A stretch of 64,000 nt of DNA from Anagrus nilaparvatae (lineage: Eukaryota > Arthropoda > Insecta > Hymenoptera > Mymaridae): contig JAKSXM010000263.1 in the NCBI GenBank assembly GCA_022575985.1, forward strand, positions 8,722,001 to 8,786,000, given 5' to 3'. Within the stretch, counting starts at the first letter, position 1; every line of letters begins with the position of its first letter. The notes under the pieces were generated by a model, which saw nothing but the letters and a program-made list of their open reading frames with translations, had not been told where the DNA came from and made no database searches. Shown here piece after piece: positions 45,779 through 56,739 of this stretch. The position numbers and the translations under genes were made by a program.

Positions 45779-48614
45779 TTTTGAATTATTAATAGTTTTT
45801 TATATTTTTATTTTAGATAATACCTTTTAATATATAAAATTAAAATAACACAATTATGTCAGTAATTGTAATTCCTACGAAAATGTAAAATCAACTACCT
45901 TAAAAACAAATCCAGTACCTTAAAAATTCATATGGTATCATATTTTTGATAATAGGACTACTTATTGGTGGTCAGGACCTAAAAATTATAAATCAGCGTA
46001 TCAAAAAACTTATCTATGACTTTTAAGTAGCTTGCACAAACTTTAAAAAAAATGCATACCTCTAACATATACGGCATCAGGACTATAAGTGGTAAAGAAT
46101 AAATAGAAAACTCGACTCAAATTTTTTATATCATGACATTTTTTAATATTTTCTCTTCGCATCATTTTCTGAATTTGCTCATAGAGAATTTTAAAGAAAA
46201 AAAATTGCAAAAGATTTCCCTAAAAACTTAATTCAAAAGTTAAGGAAAAATAATTTTAACATGAATTTGCGAATTAAGCTTACCTATATATTGAAATATC
46301 TTTAATGCAAATATAATTAAGAATAAAATTTCATACAGTCTGAAATTTTGTTGAAAGTTTCCTTCCTCCTAAACCAGTCCTTTAAAAAACCCAGTTGCAA
46401 ATTTTGTGGAAAAGGAAAAGACTCAGCGAAGGAACCAGTTTTGAAATTTATGTTACTGGATTATTTAATTTCTACATTAAAAGCAATAATTTTTTTTAAA
46501 ATAATAAAACGAAATTAAATTTTAAAGGTTACCTTAGAGATATTTTATTTCTGCACATAAGTTTTAGAAAAATCAAATTTATGGATTTATGTATAAATAA
46601 TATGGCCGTTTCTGTTATCATCTCGTTAATTTATCGAATAATATTTATTGGATTTTTTTAATTTTACGTCTTGAAAACTTTTTTTGCATTATTTACATTA
46701 AATCAAATTTTGAAAAATATTTGTTTTTATTTTTTTGTTTGGTTAAGTTTGTAACATTCAAAAAACTTTTTAACGTTTAAAAAACTAACAAGGTCAATGT
46801 ACAATTAACTTAACCTGAAATAAAAACAAATTTTTTTTAAATTTGATTTAATGTAAATAATGCAAAAAAAGTTTTCAATACATAAAATTAAAAAAATCCA
46901 ATAAATATATTATTTGATAAATTAACGAGATGATAACAGAAATGGACGTATTATTTATGCATAAGTCCATAAATTTGATTGCTTTAAATCTTATGTGCTG
47001 AAATAAAATATCTCTAAGGTAACCTTTAAAATTTAATTTCGTTTTATTATTTTAAAAAAAATTATTGGTTTTAATGTAGAAACTAAACAATCCAGTAACA
47101 TAAATTTCAAAACTGGTTCTTTCGCTGAGTCTTTTCCTTTTCCACAAAATTTGCAACTGTGTTTTTTAAACAACTCGTTTTGGAGAAAGGAAACTTTCAA
47201 CAAAAGTTCATAGACTGTATGAAATTTTATACTTAATTATATTTGCACTAAAGATATTTCAATACATAGGTAAGCTTAATTCGCAAATTCATGTTAAAAT
47301 TAATTTTTCTTATCTTTTTAATTAGGCTGCATCTATTTACCCAGAAATTCTGAATAGATAACCTTGAAATTTCAGAATTTTTTTTTCAAAGATTTCACAC
47401 ATAATAATTAAATTTTTTTTAGAAATTACATTTAAATCTTATAAAATACTAAAAAAATAGTTAATTTTTCAAAAAAAATTTTAATATTCAGTGCAGAGTG
47501 CAGAAAAGCAAACAAAACAAACCTTAAGTTGAGGTTCAAAATATTTTTTTTTGTAAATGTGTGAGTTGTTATGATAATAAAATCATAATTTATTTATTAT
47601 TAGTTAGGATATGATCTAGTGGTTATGATTGATAAATTAGATAAAAATTAAATTAATTTACTTACTCATTTAGTATTGGAGATCAAATAATGAACACTTA
47701 AATTCCGAATTTAAACAAAATAATTTTATTAACTGAAACTGACTTTACAGATTAATTTTAAAAAGCGAACTGAACTGACTTTTATAATTTTTACATCCTT
47801 TTATATTTAATCTAATGAGGACAATTTATTTATAATATTGACAAATATGTTTGCGACATTTGGTAATTCTTATTAATTTATAAAAATATTTGCTGATAAA
47901 ACTGAGGTATTTGACATAATTAACAAAACTGCTTAAATAATAAAATTACAAATTTTGAAATCTTATAAAATAATTTAGAACATTCATTTAAAAGTAATTA
48001 CGAAATATTGGGCGTTGGCGCATAACAGAGTGCATTTTACGGAAAAAATTTCTGGGTAAATAGACTTTGCGAAATATTAATTAAGTTTTTAGTGGAATCT
48101 TTTGCAATTTTTTTTCTTTAAAATTATCTATGAGCAAATTCAAAAGAAAATGATGCGAAGAAAAGTTTTTGAAAAATGTCATGACATAAAAAATTTGAAT
48201 CAAGTTTTCTGTTTATTCTTTTCCACTTATAGTCCTGAAGCCGTATATGTTAGAGGTGTGCATTTTTTTAAAAGTTTGTGCAAAGCTACTTAAAAGTCAT
48301 AGATAAGTTATTACCAAAAATATGATATCATATAAATTTTGAAGTTACTGGATTTAAAGGTTTGCAAAATACCTGCTGCTTTCTAAATTTTTATGGCATA
48401 AAAATTAGAGTCAAGCCTTCTAATTATTCTTTTGCACTTGTTGTCCAGAAGCTGTATATGTTAGAGGTAGGCACTTTTATTTAAGCAGGGTCAGTAGTTG
48501 ATTTTACATTTTCGTAGAAATTACAATTACCGACATAATTGTGATATTCTAATTTTATATTAAAAGGTATTATCTAGAATGAAAATATAAAAAACTATTA
48601 ATAATCCAAAATGC
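45779..48614. mobile_element. 2.8-kb foldback element interrupted by a younger insertion
   Basis: Arms pair from ATTATTAATAGTTTTTTATA (45784 on) with the complement ending near 48610. Matches continue through GTCAGTAATTGTAATTCCTA, the ACCTCTAACATATACGGC segment near 46060, and a tight centre at 46530-47040 (AACGAGATGATAACAGAAAT pairing with the region near 46620). The right arm is broken by the element at 47325-48076; without it the foldback is about 2.1 kb. The 48102-48293 frame is a by-product of the arm. Confidence 0.8.
47325..48076. mobile_element. 752-bp insertion with TTAATTA duplication
   Basis: TTAATTA precedes (47318-47324) and follows (48077-48083). Near the ends CATCTATTTACCCAGAAATT pairs with AATTTCTGGGTAAATAGACT. 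The other arm of the host foldback (46216-46260) lacks this stretch, which confirms insertion. Confidence 0.7.
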
Positions 48615-48790
48615 TTTTATTGCGATAACAATGTGCAACAAGTAGCCAATCTAAACGCTTTTATTGTGATAACAATGTACAACAATGTACATAGCAACAA
48701 CTCCTTTTTAGAATAGGATTTATGGAAATTAAGGTGATAAAGTATATAAAACGATTTAAGTAAGTAATCTTCAAGTAATTATTTATCTGA

Positions 48791-49834
48791 TTAATTAAGT
48801 TTCATAAAAAATCTCCCAAGCACTTGTCCAAAAAGGAAAGAAAGCAACAAAAGAAGCTTAGAAAATTGCAGCTTAGGCGTGGAAGCAACTCACCCGAAAA
48901 TACGAATCAGCCATCTGAAACAACGCAGATGGCTGATGGAAGGGTGAACAATCAGGCGCAATCTCAGAGGCCAACGGACAAGGAGGAAAACTGGCAGGTA
49001 AAGGGTAGGACGAAGAAGAAACCCAGAGCCAAGAGTGCCCAACAGGCTAAGAAAACTGCTGAAAAAGTTCTTCCAAAAATGGGAAGGCGCAGGTATAAGA
49101 AAAGGAAGGAAGCCTTCCAGATTACCCCAGCGGCGGGTAAGACGTACGAGGAAACGCTCATCGATCTAAAGCGCAATGTTAACCTCGAAGAAGCTGGAGC
49201 GAAGATTCACCGCGTCAGGAAATCTCAAAATGGCAGTGTCCTGATCGAGTTGGAGGCAATCCAGGACCGCCAAAAGCTGGAAGATGCGGTGAAATTGGTA
49301 ACGGGGCCTGACTCGAATGTCCGGGATCTGATCCCAATGCTCAAGCTCGAAATTTGAAACTTGGATGGGATCACGAAAGAGCAGGAGATATAGGAGGCCG
49401 TTGCCAAGGCTATTGGCATTGAAAATGGTGACTCTCTCGTGGTTACCATTTTCAAAACCAAAGGCACGACTGGCCAGATGGCCATTGTGGAACTCTTGGA
49501 AGCGGACGCTTTACGCCTGGCCAAAAAGGGTAAAATCCAGATTGGCTGGTCATCGAGCAGGGTGCGACTTCGCGCGGACGTGAGGCGCTGTTTCAAGTGC
49601 CTGGGCTACGGGCATAGTCAGTATGTTTGTAAAGGTCCGGACAGAAGCAAGGCGTGCCTTAAATGTGGCGAAGATGGACATAAAAGGGCAGAATGCAGCA
49701 AGGATAAGCCTAAGTGCTTCCTCTGCAAGTCCAGAAAGGATAAGTGCTCCACGGAGCACTATCCAGGAGAGGGAAACTGCCCCAGTTACCGGGAGGCTCT
49801 GGCTGTGGCGAAAAACAGGTGTCATCGGAAATGA
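48791..49834 (+). pseudogene. R1-clade ORF1 (gag-like, zinc knuckles)
   Basis: This is a nucleic-acid-binding protein that would coat the element RNA. A basic, lysine- and glutamine-rich N-terminus (KKERKQQKKLRK) is followed by a gag-like domain (GKTYEETLIDLKRNVNLEEA). Two CX2CX4HX4C knuckles, CFKCLGYGHSQYVC and CLKCGEDGHKRAEC, come next, then a third, longer cysteine cluster (CFLC...C). Two in-frame stops, at 49355-49357 and 49391-49393, break it; the same frame continues on both sides. The open frame upstream begins without an ATG, so the start is lost. Its stop overlaps the start of ORF2 as ATGA at 49831-49834. Confidence 0.9.
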
Positions 49835-51417
49835 TCAATGTTCTCCAAGGGAACATGAGACACGCCCGGGAAGCTGGTGCACTGTTGGAGCAGATTGCCC
49901 GCGAAGAAGATTCAAATATCCTCTTACTAAGCGAGCAATCTTACAACATGAACCACAAGTACTGGGTTTCCGATGACGCTCTCTGCTGCGCCATATGTCT
50001 TCGAGGCAGAGCCCAAACGTCCCTATCCCAGACAGGAAAAGGGAATTGCCACGTTTGGGCCAAGTGCGGGGAGACGACTTATATAAGTTGTTATCTCTCC
50101 CCTAACGACAGCTCGGAGGTGCTCGCTGCAAAGCTAGCCAGCATCGAGAACACGGTACGAGCGGCAACTGGTGGCGTTATCCTTGGCGGAGACTTCAATG
50201 CCAGGGCCCTAGAGTGGGGCATGCCGACGACCAACCTAAGGGGACAAATGGTACTCGAAATGGCTGCTAGATGCAAACTAGTGGTCCAGAATAGAGGAAA
50301 CAGGCCCACCTACGAGAGGGCGGGGTGGGGTATCTATCCCAGACATAACCTTCGCAACAGAAGCTGCGTCTAGGAGAATAGGCGACTGGAGGGTGATGGA
50401 TGGCTACAATGGTAGCGATCACAACTGCATTGCCTTCCGGGTAATGGAAGGAAACTCACAACGTCATCCCTACAGGAGGCGTCCCCTTGGCTGGAATGTT
50501 TCAAGATCGACGAGGACAGATTCGAGGAATACCTTCGAATCGAGTCAGCGTCGATCCCCGCTTGGCGAGGAGGGGCTACAAGCCCACGAGAGGCCGAAAC
50601 CCTGGTTAAGAAAGTAACGTCTCTATTACGTGGGGCTTGCGATGCCTCGATGCCTCGCCGCAGGCCCTGGAAAGGGAGAAAACCAGTGTACTGGTGGACT
50701 CCCGAAATAGCTGAGCTCCGAAAGGAATGCCACAGGACGTGACGAAGGGCCCAACGAGCACGGAACAGACCCGAAGTTGCTGCGCTCTCCCAGGTACACA
50801 AGGATGCCATACACCGGCTGGCCAAGGCCATCCGCCAAAGTAAGGCTCGATGTCTGCGTTCATTACGCGAAGACGAAAACAATGACCCCTGGGGTCTAGG
50901 TTACAAAGTCGTAATGGGCAAGCTGAACCGGGGGACTGACAACATGATGGACGCGGAGTTAACCGACCGGATCATTGGTGCTCTCTTCCCTGAGAGGCCC
51001 ATCCGGGAAAACCCGGTAGAGGTAACACGCAGGGAGGAGGTGCCGCTGTTCAGCGAAGGCGAGATGGTCAAGGCCATAAAGGCCATGAAAAATGGCAAGG
51101 CGCCTGGGCCGGACGGGATACCGGCGGAAGTGCTCAAAAGAGCGATCAAAGTAATCCCTGGTATCCTGTTAAGCATGTTCAATGCGTGTTTGGTGGCTGG
51201 AGTGTTCCCAAAGCAGTGGAAGGTGGCACGTCTCGTGCTCTTGAACAAGGGCAAGGGGGGAGCCCCGGACTCTCCATCATCTTACAGACCTTTGTGTATG
51301 TTAAATACCATTGGTAAGGTGATGGAGAGCTTGCTCCGGGCAAGGCTCAGAAGGGCATTCGAGGAGGGCGGTGGTCTCTCCGAGGAGCAGCATGGTTTTC
51401 GTGAAGGGCATCAATGA
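49831..51417 (+). pseudogene. R1-clade ORF2 (AP-endonuclease and start of reverse transcriptase)
   Basis: It starts at ATG 49831, overlapping the ORF1 stop. The APE-type endonuclease has INVLQGNMRHAREA, ILLLSEQSY, ILGGDFNARALEWG and, after a single-base shift near 50330, GSDHNCIAF (the SDH box). The linker (RRRPLGWNV, then YWWTPEIAELRKECH) contains another shift near 50490 and a stop at about 50740. The RT starts at about 50914 with GKAPGPDGIPAEVLK, VAGVFPKQWKVARLVLL, SSYRPLCMLNTIGKVMES and QHGFREG, and ends before the YADD box. GDFNA...WG and the RT wording fit the R1 clade. It is inactive. Confidence 0.92.
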
Positions 51418-51419
51418 TT

Positions 51420-53250
51420 AAGATTTTGTTTTTGTCAAAGTGAGTTCTAACAATGTAATTTATATTTTTTAGAGGTTATTCCTAACGATTTGCCTAGGAT
51501 TAAAATTTTTGGCCGAGAATTGAAGAAAGTTAAATTATTATTTTTTCTTTTTGCATAACCATTAAATTTTAGAGCTCATGCTAATATAAAGAGCTGACTA
51601 AGCGTATTAAAAAAGATGAATTAAAACGAAATGATAACTGCGCAAAGTTAAAATTCAAAAACAGACCTAAATTTTCAGAACTAAAATACTAATGTACAAT
51701 CAATCGCAGTTGAATAATAAAAGAATTGAAAAATGATCAATTTTGCAAAATCTAATTTTTTAATATGCATGTATTCTTTTAATATTAATGGTTAAATACT
51801 TTTGAAAATTATAAAACTAATAAAAGAATAAATTAAAAATTCATAAAAATAATGTATAAAAACTAATTTATTTAATTTTAATTTAGCCAATCACAACTTA
51901 AAACATTTAATAAAAATAATTTACAAAAACGAATACTTATACTTTTAATTTTGGCAAATACAATCTAAAACATGTAAGTTTTGAAAATTTTCTGCCATAT
52001 TTTTTTTTTTGAGTAAAATTTAACTTAATTTTTTTTTGTTAGCATTAACAATAAATAATCTTTTAATCAACTCTAAATTATTTCCATAATTTTTCTATTA
52101 TTGTTTGTTAATTATATCCACGCGAAAGCTTTTTATTTTACCTGTATGCGCTTAAAAATATATTTAAAAAAAATTTTTTACATTTAATCATGTGATTAAT
52201 CACGTGATTATTCATTTGATTATCATGTCCTTTATCATATGATTAAACACATGAGGAATTGACCGATATTCTCTTGTGATTGATCAAGTGATTTTATTGT
52301 ATAAAATTTTTTTTTAAAAAGCAGTTAAAAATTTCTGTAATTTTTTTAAATTTAATTATTCAATATAGATTTTTCATTTTAAATATTTTTTTTTTTTATA
52401 ACAAATATAGATTAAAAAGTCTTAATTCAAAATTTTTCTTATCATTCCAATTTTGTATTTAGAAATTAAAAAAATTAGTGATTATAAATTATTGTTTATT
52501 AAACAAAGTATTTTTATATAAATATTAAAATGACCCCGGTGCACAAATTAAATAAATGTTAACGTGAATTTTAACGTTAATTTAGGGTTGATTTAAGGTT
52601 CCTTTAATGTTTAAATTTAAAGTTAATATGATAGCGAAAAATTTTTTTATTTTGCTAATTCAATCATAGTTACTTTGGAAATATTTCTGATGCTTCTATA
52701 AGTATTACTATTTTATAATCAATTTTCGTTCAATTTAGATCGTTGAATTTTACTTAAATAAAAAGTGTTATTTCATGACTAAATTTTTTTATAATAAATA
52801 ATAATAGTAACGTTATGAAATGAACCAAACATTTTTTTCATAAAAAAATTGCATTTTCGCCTATTTGCAGATATTCGGCATAAAAAAGAAATAAATAATA
52901 AAGAAAATTTTGTATTATTTTCATTCTTTTTTCATTATTACATAATTTATTAAATATATTTAATTTATTTATCGAGAAATTCATTAACTAATATTCTTTA
53001 AATAATATGGGTAATAAAGTCATTAATAAAACATTTAATCCAATTTTTATTCAGGATTCGCCTTCAGAAGTCATGTTCACCCAAAGGATTCTTGACACTC
53101 CACTCGAAGAGTTCTGATTCTTGAATAGATTATGTTTCAAAAGCAACTAAAAAAATACAGATAAATATTTTTTTTTAATATTTTTTTAATAAGTATTTTG
53201 ATTTAGGAACTAAATTAATCCAGAATTTGGGATTTAAAAAAACTTAATTC
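51420..53250. repeat. repeat family X, second copy without the hAT element
   Basis: 51420-51660 is the inverted copy of 41812-42030. 52180-52980 matches 32660-33250 directly, with extra sequence at about 52650-52830. 53050-53250 matches 42080-42270 directly. The hAT insertion of the other locus is absent here. Confidence 0.65.
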
Positions 53251-53269
53251 ACATTTTTAAGAATTAAAA

Positions 53270-53990
53270 AAGCGCAAAAACGAGCCAATAGAATTCCGTA
53301 AATCGCAAATGATAACTTTGCTATTTTCGCTCTTTGATTGTCTAATTTTGAACCATATGGGTTTTTTTTGGTTACTGATCAATTACTTCGGGAAGTTTTT
53401 TAAGAAATATTATTATTATTTTAATTAAATAACTGATCAGCGGCCCAAAAAATCAGCAAGCGTCCGAAAGCGACATTAAAAAGTGCAGAAAGTTTTGGAT
53501 GCATGGTATGATTGTTGTAAGTCTCTGCAATACGGGATTAGAGTGCAGAGGATTAACAATAATAAAAAATAAAAAAACCTCTTTTTGAAGGCAGTTTTTG
53601 CAAATTTAAGGGTGTTACACAAATTTTTTCCGAAGAGAACCCGATTTTCGTGATCAGCGACCCAAAAAACCTACAATAGAACTAATTTCATGACGACCAG
53701 TAACTTAACACCACACGGTGACCCGGAAGCGTTTTATTATGCGATCAAAATGACAAAAAAAACTGTATGTTAGGATCTTTTCTACACTAAAAAATGTCTA
53801 CGAATTTTCTATCTGAACCTTCTATCCAGCTACTTTAAGCGTTTGCTATCAATATTCTCATAATTTGAATAATGATGATTTGAATTTTTTTATAAGACTG
53901 GCTTTTTTTTCGAAGTATCCGGGATTCCTAACGCGCTTGCAGAATTCTAAAATATAAGTAAAAAAATAAGTTTCTCGTTGGATTTAGACC
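53270..53990. other. unassigned DNA with satellite-core words
   Basis: No gene. TTCGTGATCAGCGACCCAAA followed by AAACCTAC at about 53650 matches the satellite core of 29.4-31.9 kb; a weaker relative, ACTGATCAGCGGCCCAAAAA, is at about 53431. Confidence 0.5.
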
Positions 53991-53999
53991 AAAACATCG

Positions 54000-55110
54000 A
54001 TTTTTGAGCCACGATAGCTCTCGAAAGTTTTTTTTTGGCCTCCTTAAAATTGGGATTTTCTCAAAACTTTCAGTTTTCCCAGTGGATTAAAATTACGTTT
54101 AAAATTATGTTCCAATTGATATACTTTAGTATTTTTTCCCCACGAATTCGATGAAACCATTTATTTATGTTCTTGACCACGTTTTATTGGAGAAAAATCG
54201 AGTTTCGTTGCCTTTTAGGATCCTAATTTCAAGGGAACCAATTTTAAAAGTTTTGTAGTTTTCTGAATAAATTTTTCTGTATATTATTAACAAGAGGGAC
54301 TTGTCTATTTTTTCCCTAAGAATTTGTTGGAACCATTTATTTTAGCTTTTGATCACGTTTTATAGGAGAAAAATCGATTTTATTGGTTTTTAGGGTCCCA
54401 ATTTTAAGGAAATCTATTACAAAAAGTTAGCAGTTTTCAAAACAAGTTTTTCTGATTATTATTTAAAAGAAGGTCTTGTATACTTTTTCCCCAGGAATCC
54501 GATGAAACCATTTATTTTAGCTTTTGACCACTTCTTATATGAGAAAAATCGACTTTTGTCATGTTTTGGGGTCCCAATTTTAAGGAAAACAATCATAAAA
54601 GTATAATAGTTTACAAAATAAATTTTTCTGAATGTTATTAACTAAAGGAACTTATTTATTTTTTCCCCAGAAATCCGATCAAACCATTTATTTTAGCTTT
54701 TGACCACTTCTTATATGAGAAAAATCGATTTTTTTTCGTGTTTTAGGGTTCCAATTTTAAGGAAAACAATCAAAAAAGTTTATTAGTTTACAAAATAAAA
54801 TTTCCTAAATATTATTTACTAAAGATACTTATGTATTTTTTCCCCAGGAATCCGATGAAACCATTTATTTTCGCTTTTGATCACCTCTTATAGGAGAAAA
54901 ATCGATTTTTGTCGTGTTTCAGGGTCCCAATTTTGAGAAAATCCATTATAAAAGGTTATCAGTTTTCAAAATATGTTTTTCTGAATATTATTACAAGAGG
55001 ACCTTGCATATTTTTTCTCCAGGAATTTGACCACGTCTTATATGAGAAAAATAGAATTTTGTCGTTTTTCAGAATCATAATTTTAAGGAAATCCATTATA
55101 AAAATCAAGA
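54000..55110. repeat. 177-bp tandem repeat, about six diverged units
   Basis: The CGATGAAACCATTTATTTTA word recurs at about 54149, 54325 (altered), 54499, 54675 and 54852, that is, 176-177 bp apart. Units also share TATAGGAGAAAAATCGATTT, GGGTCCCAATTTTAAGG and TTTTTCCCCAGGAATCCGAT. The frames at 54909-55205 and 54959-55165 are artefacts. Confidence 0.9.
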
Positions 55111-55586
55111 CAATATTTGTGGCAACCTGTAATATCGACATAGCAACATACTTTATACTTAACACTGTATTATATATAACAAAGTCTTTAAATAATAAGT
55201 TTTAGAAATTATGTATGTCTGATGTAACTTAACTTTTTGATAAGATTTTCACTTATAAGACTGATTTAATTTTAGTTTACTTTATTCAGTTTGAATTAAA
55301 ATAGAATTTCTATTTTATTTGTACGATAAAATACTAAAAAACATAAGATCTTTATAGCCTCGAGGCTATAAATTTTTAGTTTAATTTTAATTTTTTAATA
55401 TGCTTATAGTTCTCGATGAAATGTAATTTATAAAATACTAAGTTTTAAAAAAATTATTATTAGCATTCAAAAATAAAAATTGTACGTTAAATTGAAGTTG
55501 TGTTAGAAACATGAAAATCTACTTTTTATACTATTTTATAATCAATAATATGGTTATTGTTAATAATAATAAAAAAAAAATTAAAA

Positions 55587-55590
<4 letters not shown>
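55110..55590. other. AT-rich DNA, nothing recognised
   Basis: No gene, element end or repeat unit could be identified. Confidence 0.4.
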
Positions 55591-55593
<3 letters not shown>

Positions 55594-55638
<45 letters not shown>

Positions 55639-55950
55639 CGTAGGAAGTGGAGAAATGCATTACGCATACTGATAAGCATCCGAACTGACAGTTATGTGGG
55701 ACTCGACCTACCTTGCCTATACCTACTAAAACTCCACTCCCTTCCTACCTTATGCGAGCCTATCCCGGGACCGTTTTCGCATTACTTCAGGACAGGTTCA
55801 AGGCCATTTAGTTCTATTCATGAACTCCATCTTTTGACTTGCATCCACTGACTCGCCAGTCTGGTTAAGGACTCCGTCATTCCATCTGGTTGAAATTTCG
55901 TCTTTATGTACTGTCATCTTTAATAAAATATATGTTAGCTAAAAATATAC
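55594..55950 (-). mobile_element. 3' end of a poly(A)-tailed retroelement
   Basis: A run of about 45 T (55594-55638) is a poly(A) tail on the minus strand. Immediately upstream in that sense lies about 300 bp of less AT-rich, non-coding sequence ending TGCATTTCTCCACTTCCTAC. This is the form of a LINE or SINE 3' end. No coding part is attached, so the family is unknown. Confidence 0.55.
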
Positions 55951-56012
55951 GTTATTTCTCATTATCATCAAAAAAGAAGGTTAATAAATAAATAAATAAA
56001 TAAATAAATATA

Positions 56013-56735
56013 TTGAAGCACTTACCCCTGGGGTGTATTAACCCATACAGTTTTTTAATAAAATCTTAAAATTAAATTATTTAAGGATATGGCTTGTTGT
56101 GGGAGGTTAATATGAAATAAATGGTAACACAGAATTTTATGCTTTAAAATTGATAAAGAAATATTTTATTTTGTTTTTTGAATAGTAATAATGTTTATAT
56201 TTAAATTTATAAAATAATAAATAATTTTTTTATATTGATTATGATAGTTAAAATATAACAAACATTTATGATTTTAATTAAGAAAAGAAAACGTATTTAC
56301 AAAAATAATTATATTTTACAATTTATTGAATAATTAATTAATGCTCCATTTTATAAAAATAAATTCGCGATAGAAAACATAACCTATAAACAGACACTAA
56401 TTTTATATCACCGACCTGTGGATATCCTACAGGTTCCGCGTCCTCGGAGGATAACCTCCGAGGATGTTTTACCTGAGGGTAACCAGCAGGCCAGCGACAC
56501 TAATGTTCACAACCGGTGAAGACCACTGGAGAGAGATGTTTACTCTGGGGATTACCGCCAGATAATGGCAAAATTTTGTGCGTGCATTTAGGTAATAAGC
56601 AGAGAACGGACCTTGCGAGAGACCCAGCGCGCGCATCGTAACAGATATTATACAGAGCACTCTAGTGGAGCGCGCGATAAATAAAATATTCAAATAATTA
56701 TTAATAAATATTATACCCGGGGTATAATGCTTCAA
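56013..56735. mobile_element. 723-bp inverted-repeat element inside an AAAT microsatellite
   Basis: The left end TTGAAGCACTTACCCCTGGG pairs with the complement of the right end (TTGAAGCATTATACCCCGGG). Left of it is an AAAT run (55981-56010); right of it is ATAGATAGATAAATAAAG...AAATAAATAAAT (56740-56780). The 56400-56700 part is GC-richer and has a perfect hairpin, CCTCGGAGG...CCTCCGAGG. It seems to have split the 3' tail of the R1-clade copy C. The 56469-56735 frame runs out through its end and is not supported. Confidence 0.6.
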
Positions 56736-56739
56736 TATA

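Larger units (their letters stand above)
48790..51417 (+). mobile_element. R1-clade non-LTR retrotransposon, copy B, truncated at both ends
   Basis: It holds most of ORF1 and the first part of ORF2 (endonuclease to early RT). Its base composition is markedly less AT-rich than its surroundings. The 5' end lacks an ATG for ORF1. The 3' end stops inside RT, just after QHGFREGH, where sequence of repeat family X starts at about 51418. 3' truncation is unusual for target-primed retrotransposition and points to a later deletion or insertion. Confidence 0.9.

Noticed and set aside
50091..50882. Minus-strand open frames over R1 copy B
   Set aside because: Shadows of the plus-strand endonuclease and linker.
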